Assembly (NCBI GenBank): GCA_027619145.1
Contig: JAQCGA010000131.1
Span: 1 to 8,881, forward strand
Length of the DNA stretch: 8,881 nucleotides
Direction: 5' to 3'
Source: a bacterium
GTDB lineage: Bacteria > Latescibacterota > UBA2968 > GCA-2709665
Shown here: piece by piece, positions 5,498 to 8,881 of the stretch
Position numbering within the stretch: position 1 is the stretch's first letter
Layout: each line of letters starts with the position of its first letter
Position numbers and translations under genes: made by a program
The notes under the pieces: generated by a model
The model's input: only the letters and a program-made list of their open reading frames with translations
Told to the model about the DNA's origin: nothing
Databases searched by the model: none

Positions 5498-6952
5498 ATG
5501 AATACCGTTTTTATTTTGAGCGATCGCCATAACGCAGAATTCATGGGTTGTTATGGGAACGCGATTACCCGGACGCCGGCAATAGATGGGTTGGCTGAAA
5601 GAGGAGTTCGGTTTGAGCGTGCGTATTCGCTGAGCCCAATTTGTTCGCCCGCGCGTGCAGCCATGATTACCGGGCAGTACGTACACGAGACGGGTGTGTG
5701 GGACAATGTGTTTGCGTACTCGGGATTGCCGCAGGGATGGGGACATTTTTTTGCCGAGGAGGGAGTGAGGCTGGCTTCTATTGGGAAGCTGGATTACCGG
5801 CCGGATGCCGAACACGGAATTGAAGAGACACACCTGGCGGTACACCGGGAGAAGCTGGATATTCATTCGCTGTTTCGGGAAGTGGAGATTTTGCCGCGGT
5901 ATGATTTGTTGAAAAAACACCAGGCAACGGGGCCAGCGGATTCGCTGGATGCGTTTGAGGGGGATTTGCAAATTGCAGCGGCGGCGGAGGAATGGATTGA
6001 AGCGGGGCGGCCGGAGGACCAGTCGTGGATTTTGTGGGTGAATTTTAACGATTTACACCGGCCGTGGAATCCGCCCCGGGATTTATGGGAGGCGTACGAT
6101 TCGCGGATTCGGGTGGAAGATCTGGACGAGCGTTTTTTTGAAGAGGTGTCGCATCTGCATCCGTTCCATCAGGCATTTATCCGACATCACAACGGCGAGT
6201 TGCTGGAGATGGATGATGTGCGGCGGGCACTTGTGGGGTATCACGCGGCGTGTGAGGTGCTGGACCGGAATGTGGGGCGGGTGCTGGCGGCGCTGGATCG
6301 GGCGGGGTTGCGAGACGATACACTGGTGGTTTATGGGTCTGACCACGGCGGAGCGTGTGGTGAGCACCGGAATTGGGATCACGGGGCGATGTACGAGGAG
6401 TCGATCCGGAGTCCGTTGATTGTTGCAGGGCCGGGGGTTCGGGTTGGAGAGGTGGAGAGAGAGCCGGTGTCGATGCTGGATGTGTTTCCCACGTTGTGTG
6501 AGGCCGCAGGGTTGGAGGTTCCGGGGAAATTCCGAGGCACATCGCTGCTGGATCTGGTGCGCGGCGAATCGGAAGATCGACCGAATTTTGCGCTGTGTGA
6601 ATATCACGGTGCCGGGATGCCGGGAAGTGCGTTTGCCGTGTGTTCCGGTCCTTATAAGTACGTGGAGTGTGTGGGGGAACGTCCGATGTTGTTTAACCTG
6701 GAGACGGACCCGCACGAGATGTGCGATTTGATGGTGGAACGTCCAGATCAGGTTGAGGTTCAGAATGCGGTGATCCGTTTGCGTGCGATGTTGTACGATC
6801 TCTGTTGTCCGGAAGATGTGGATGTTCGGGTGAAAGCGGATCAGCGTGCACGCAAAAGTGAAATGGCGAAAAGTGGACAGTTGTTTGATGAGATGTGGAG
6901 TCGAGGATACGAACGCCGGGAGGATCGGCTGGTGCCTCGGACGGAACCCTGA
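5498..6952 (+). CDS. Cytoplasmic formylglycine-dependent sulfatase, with variant active-site residues
   Basis: This 484-residue alkaline-phosphatase-superfamily sulfatase has the C49-S-P-A-R53 signature, where C49 is converted to formylglycine. It starts MNTVFILSDRHN with no signal peptide, so it acts in the cytoplasm, after uptake of a small sulfated substrate. Family features in order: metal ligand D9, GCYG (17-20), K97 in IGKLDY, H187 in NDLHRPW, D282-H283 in SDHGG, MYEESIRSPLIVAGPG (298-313), and the C-terminal LFNLETDPHEMCDL (398-411). Two positions are unusual. R10 replaces the usual second Asp/Gln after D9. H295 stands where most relatives have the lysine of the GEHGLWGK-type motif. 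The substrate cannot be read; by context it may be a sulfated amino sugar. Phosphonate or phosphodiester hydrolases share the fold. The ribosome binding site is weak; other nearby ATGs are out of frame. Confidence 0.92.
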   Translation: MNTVFILSDRHNAEFMGCYGNAITRTPAIDGLAERGVRFERAYSLSPICSPARAAMITGQYVHETGVWDNVFAYSGLPQGWGHFFAEEGVRLASIGKLDYRPDAEHGIEETHLAVHREKLDIHSLFREVEILPRYDLLKKHQATGPADSLDAFEGDLQIAAAAEEWIEAGRPEDQSWILWVNFNDLHRPWNPPRDLWEAYDSRIRVEDLDERFFEEVSHLHPFHQAFIRHHNGELLEMDDVRRALVGYHAACEVLDRNVGRVLAALDRAGLRDDTLVVYGSDHGGACGEHRNWDHGAMYEESIRSPLIVAGPGVRVGEVEREPVSMLDVFPTLCEAAGLEVPGKFRGTSLLDLVRGESEDRPNFALCEYHGAGMPGSAFAVCSGPYKYVECVGERPMLFNLETDPHEMCDLMVERPDQVEVQNAVIRLRAMLYDLCCPEDVDVRVKADQRARKSEMAKSGQLFDEMWSRGYERREDRLVPRTEP

Positions 6953-6995
6953 AGGTATTCACTGGGAAGATCCTGGAGATTGATTTTGAGAGGGA

Positions 6996-7001
6996 AAGGA
7001 G
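6996..7001 (+). promoter_or_regulatory. Ribosome binding site deciding the deacetylase start
   Basis: AAGGAG is placed 5 bases before ATG 7007, favouring that start over the in-frame TTG at 6980. Confidence 0.65.
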
Positions 7002-7006
7002 AGAAG

Positions 7007-8176
7007 ATGGTTATTCGTGGGAAGGTTGTTGGGACGGCGGAGCCGGTGAATGTGACGGTGGAGGGTGGTAAGATTGTATCTGTAGAGAAGGGTGCGGCTC
7101 CGGAAGGTGTACTGGGTGGTGAGGATGTATGGGTTTCTCCGGGGATTTTTGACGTCCAGGTGAACGGTGCGGGGGGGATCAGTTATAATTCGGCGGAGCT
7201 GACGGTGGACGACGTGCTGAAGTCGTGCGAATGGCCATACCGGGCAGGTACGGCGCTGTTCTGTCCTACGCTTACGACATCGGCCGGAGAACAGGCGATT
7301 TCGGCATTGAAGGTGTTGGCGCAAGCCTGTGAGGAGTTTCCGCGTGCGGCCGCGACGTTTGTGGGTTTTCACGTGGAAGGGCCGTATATCGCTTCTGAGG
7401 ATGGACCACGGGGTGCCCATCCTCTGGAGCATACGCGGGACCCAGACTGGGATGAGTTCTGCCGGTACCAGGATGCAGCGGGCGGACGGATTAAGATTTT
7501 TACGCTGGCGCCGGAGCGAGAGGGGGCGCTGGAGTTTATTGAGAAGGCAGCGGCGTCGGGTGTGATTATTTCACTGGGGCATACTGGGGCCAGCCGGGAG
7601 CGGGTGCGCGAGGCGGTTTCGGCGGGTGCGCGGATGTCCACACATTTGGGCAATGGAGCGCATGCGGTGCTTCCCCGGCATGACAATTATATTTATGAAC
7701 AGCTTGCTGCAGATGAACTGTGGGCAGGCCTGATTCCGGATGGACACCATTTGCCGGGTTCTGTGCTGAAGTGTTTCCATCGGGGAAAACAAAAGCAGCG
7801 TATTTGTCTGGTGAGTGATGTGGCGTCGATTGCGGGTTTGCCGGCGGGTGTGTACGACCAGGTATATGGGGATTATAAAGTGGAGATTCACGAGAATGGA
7901 AAGATTTCGCTGGCCGGTACGCCGTACCTGGCGGGTGCATCTCTGTTCCTGGACAAAGGGATTCCCAACATGGTGTCGTTTACGGATGCGACGTTTGAAG
8001 ATGCAATTGAGATGTCTACGATGAACCCTGCCCGGTTATTGGGGGTAGAAGATCGGTTGGGTAGTGTAGAGGCAGGGAAAGATGCCAGTTTGTCTTTGTT
8101 CCGGTGGGCTGAAGGCGAGGATGCGCTTTCGATTGTGGCAACGGTGGTGCAGGGTGAAGTGGTGTACCGGGGGTAA
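7007..8176 (+). CDS. nagA: N-acetylglucosamine-6-phosphate deacetylase family amidohydrolase
   Basis: The protein has 389 residues, the usual length for NagA. It should remove acetate from GlcNAc-6-phosphate to give glucosamine-6-phosphate in the cytoplasm. A small N-terminal beta domain leads into SPGIFDVQVNGAGG (44-57), the NagA replacement of the HxH motif. Then come metal ligand E124 in FHVEGPY, H192 in SLGHTGA, H213 in STHLGNGAH, and catalytic D271 in LVSDVASIAGLP. Substrate-loop DGHHLP is at 245-250. The C-terminal MNPARLLGVEDRLGSVEAGKDASL (339-362) is typical of the family. Classical enzymes have THLYNAM and SDA where this has THLGNGAH and SDV. It therefore belongs to a divergent branch, and the exact substrate may differ. 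It follows the sulfatase by 54 bases without a promoter or terminator, so the two are probably co-transcribed. Confidence 0.9.
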   Translation: MVIRGKVVGTAEPVNVTVEGGKIVSVEKGAAPEGVLGGEDVWVSPGIFDVQVNGAGGISYNSAELTVDDVLKSCEWPYRAGTALFCPTLTTSAGEQAISALKVLAQACEEFPRAAATFVGFHVEGPYIASEDGPRGAHPLEHTRDPDWDEFCRYQDAAGGRIKIFTLAPEREGALEFIEKAAASGVIISLGHTGASRERVREAVSAGARMSTHLGNGAHAVLPRHDNYIYEQLAADELWAGLIPDGHHLPGSVLKCFHRGKQKQRICLVSDVASIAGLPAGVYDQVYGDYKVEIHENGKISLAGTPYLAGASLFLDKGIPNMVSFTDATFEDAIEMSTMNPARLLGVEDRLGSVEAGKDASLSLFRWAEGEDALSIVATVVQGEVVYRG

Positions 8177-8204
8177 GAAGGATTAACGAGTATGGACGGG
8201 ATCG

Positions 8205-8233
8205 GGGCACGGTACGCCGTGCCCTAACTCTTT
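8205..8233 (+). terminator. Hairpin after the deacetylase gene, probable terminator
   Basis: GGGCACGG pairs perfectly with CCGTGCCC over loop TACG, a UNCG-type tetraloop in RNA. The stem begins 28 bases after the nagA stop and is followed by TAACTCTTT, a poor T tract, so termination may be incomplete and the helicase gene could receive read-through. Confidence 0.6.
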
Positions 8234-8247
8234 GGAAGGAATTGTGG

Positions 8248-8881
8248 ATGGAGCGGCTTCAGGGCATTGTGGAGCGCATTACGTTCCAGAACGAAGAGAA
8301 CGGGTATACGGTTGCCCGACTCCGGGCGGAAGACGGCTCGGGAGAGCTGGTGACGGTGGTGGGCAATACGCTGTCGCTGAATACGGGCGAGTGTGTGGCG
8401 CTGGAAGGAGAGTGGGCGAAGCACGCGCAGTACGGGCGCCAGTTCAAAATTGAATCGTACCGAACGGTGCATCCATCTACGGTGGAGGGGATGTGCAGGT
8501 ACTTGGGGTCGGGGCTGATTAAGGGGTTGGGACCCGTGATGGCGAGGCGGATTGTGGATCATTTTGGCGAAGAGACACTGGAGGTCATTGAGCGGGAACC
8601 GGGGCGGCTGGCGGAAGTGGAGGGTTTGGGGCCGAAGCGGGTGAAGATGATTGTGCGGGCCTGGGAAGCGCAGCGGGAGATCCACAGTGTGATGTTGTTT
8701 TTACAATCACACGACGTGGGCACGGGATATGCGGTGAAGATCTGGAAGCAGTACGGGCAGGGGGCGATTTCGAAGATTCAGGAGAATCCGTACCGGCTGG
8801 CTACGGAGATTTGGGGTATTGGATTTTTGACGGCGGATCGCATTGCGCAGAAGCTGGGGATAGAGCCACATTCGGAGAAGC
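8248..8881 (+). CDS. recD2: RecD2-type ATP-dependent DNA helicase, N-terminal part (cut by window edge)
   Basis: The frame stays open from ATG 8248 to the window end, giving 211 residues of a protein that normally has 700 or more. GGAAGGA lies 7 bases before the start. Residues 4-75 form the N-terminal OB-like domain, beginning LQGIVERITFQNEENGYTVA, a hallmark of RecD2/RecD-like (SF1B, 5'-3') helicases. Helix-hairpin-helix segments follow: GLIKGLGPVMARRIVDHFG (89-107), EVEGLGPKRVKMI (123-135) and IWGIGFLTADRIAQKLGI (188-205). The Walker A/helicase core lies beyond the window, so ATPase competence cannot be judged. RecD2 acts in DNA repair and recombination without RecBC in many bacteria. It has no functional link to the upstream unit and is separated from it by a hairpin. 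Confidence 0.93.
   Translation, partial: MERLQGIVERITFQNEENGYTVARLRAEDGSGELVTVVGNTLSLNTGECVALEGEWAKHAQYGRQFKIESYRTVHPSTVEGMCRYLGSGLIKGLGPVMARRIVDHFGEETLEVIEREPGRLAEVEGLGPKRVKMIVRAWEAQREIHSVMLFLQSHDVGTGYAVKIWKQYGQGAISKIQENPYRLATEIWGIGFLTADRIAQKLGIEPHSEK

Noticed and set aside
8248..8881. RecD2 as part of a defence system
   Set aside because: The N-terminal OB and helix-hairpin-helix layout is that of the housekeeping RecD2, and no nuclease, toxin or phage genes are nearby. The downstream side is not visible.

Overview
All eight recognisable genes, and a ninth cut by the right edge, read on the + strand. The coding strand is strongly G-rich and every visible gene ends in TAA or TGA. The mix (corrinoid methyl transfer with an ATP-driven activator, a lactonase-fold propeller, a cytoplasmic sulfatase, an N-acetylglucosamine-6-phosphate deacetylase and RecD2) suggests an uncultured, heterotrophic, probably environmental bacterium. 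The style resembles Latescibacterota, Poribacteria or Planctomycetes-type genomes, but there is no rRNA or marker gene and this placement is weak.

Region 1 (about 1-5390) looks like one transcription unit for B12-dependent methyl transfer. In order it holds: a possible last few codons of an upstream gene, a corrinoid protein (60-821), a small four-cysteine protein of unknown function (830-1144), a RACo/RamA-like [2Fe-2S] plus ASKHA reductive activator of corrinoid proteins (1137-2783), a seven-bladed propeller lactonase-family protein (2807-3910), a zinc-type homocysteine S-methyltransferase (3988-4986) and a PF13769-like 'virulence factor' small protein (5006-5275). A rho-independent terminator follows at 5357-5388. 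The simplest reading is a split methionine synthase. The homocysteine and cobalamin modules that are fused in MetH sit here on separate proteins, and the RACo-type protein replaces the MetH activation domain. No methyltetrahydrofolate-binding module is in the window; it may lie just upstream.

Region 2 (5276-5497) is a 222-base gene-free gap. It contains a heptanucleotide tandem repeat, the terminator and a good sigma70-like promoter (TTGCGC-N17-TATCAT) for the next unit.

Region 3 (5498-8233) holds a formylglycine-type sulfatase and a NagA-like deacetylase, 54 bases apart, ending at a strong hairpin. Together they could desulfate and then deacetylate an amino-sugar derivative. Region 4 (8248-8881) is the N-terminal third or so of a RecD2-type helicase, truncated by the window edge.

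The most interesting points are the split methionine synthase locus, the uncharacterised four-Cys protein translationally coupled to the corrinoid activator, and the 'virulence factor' family protein whose context points to B12/methionine metabolism rather than virulence.
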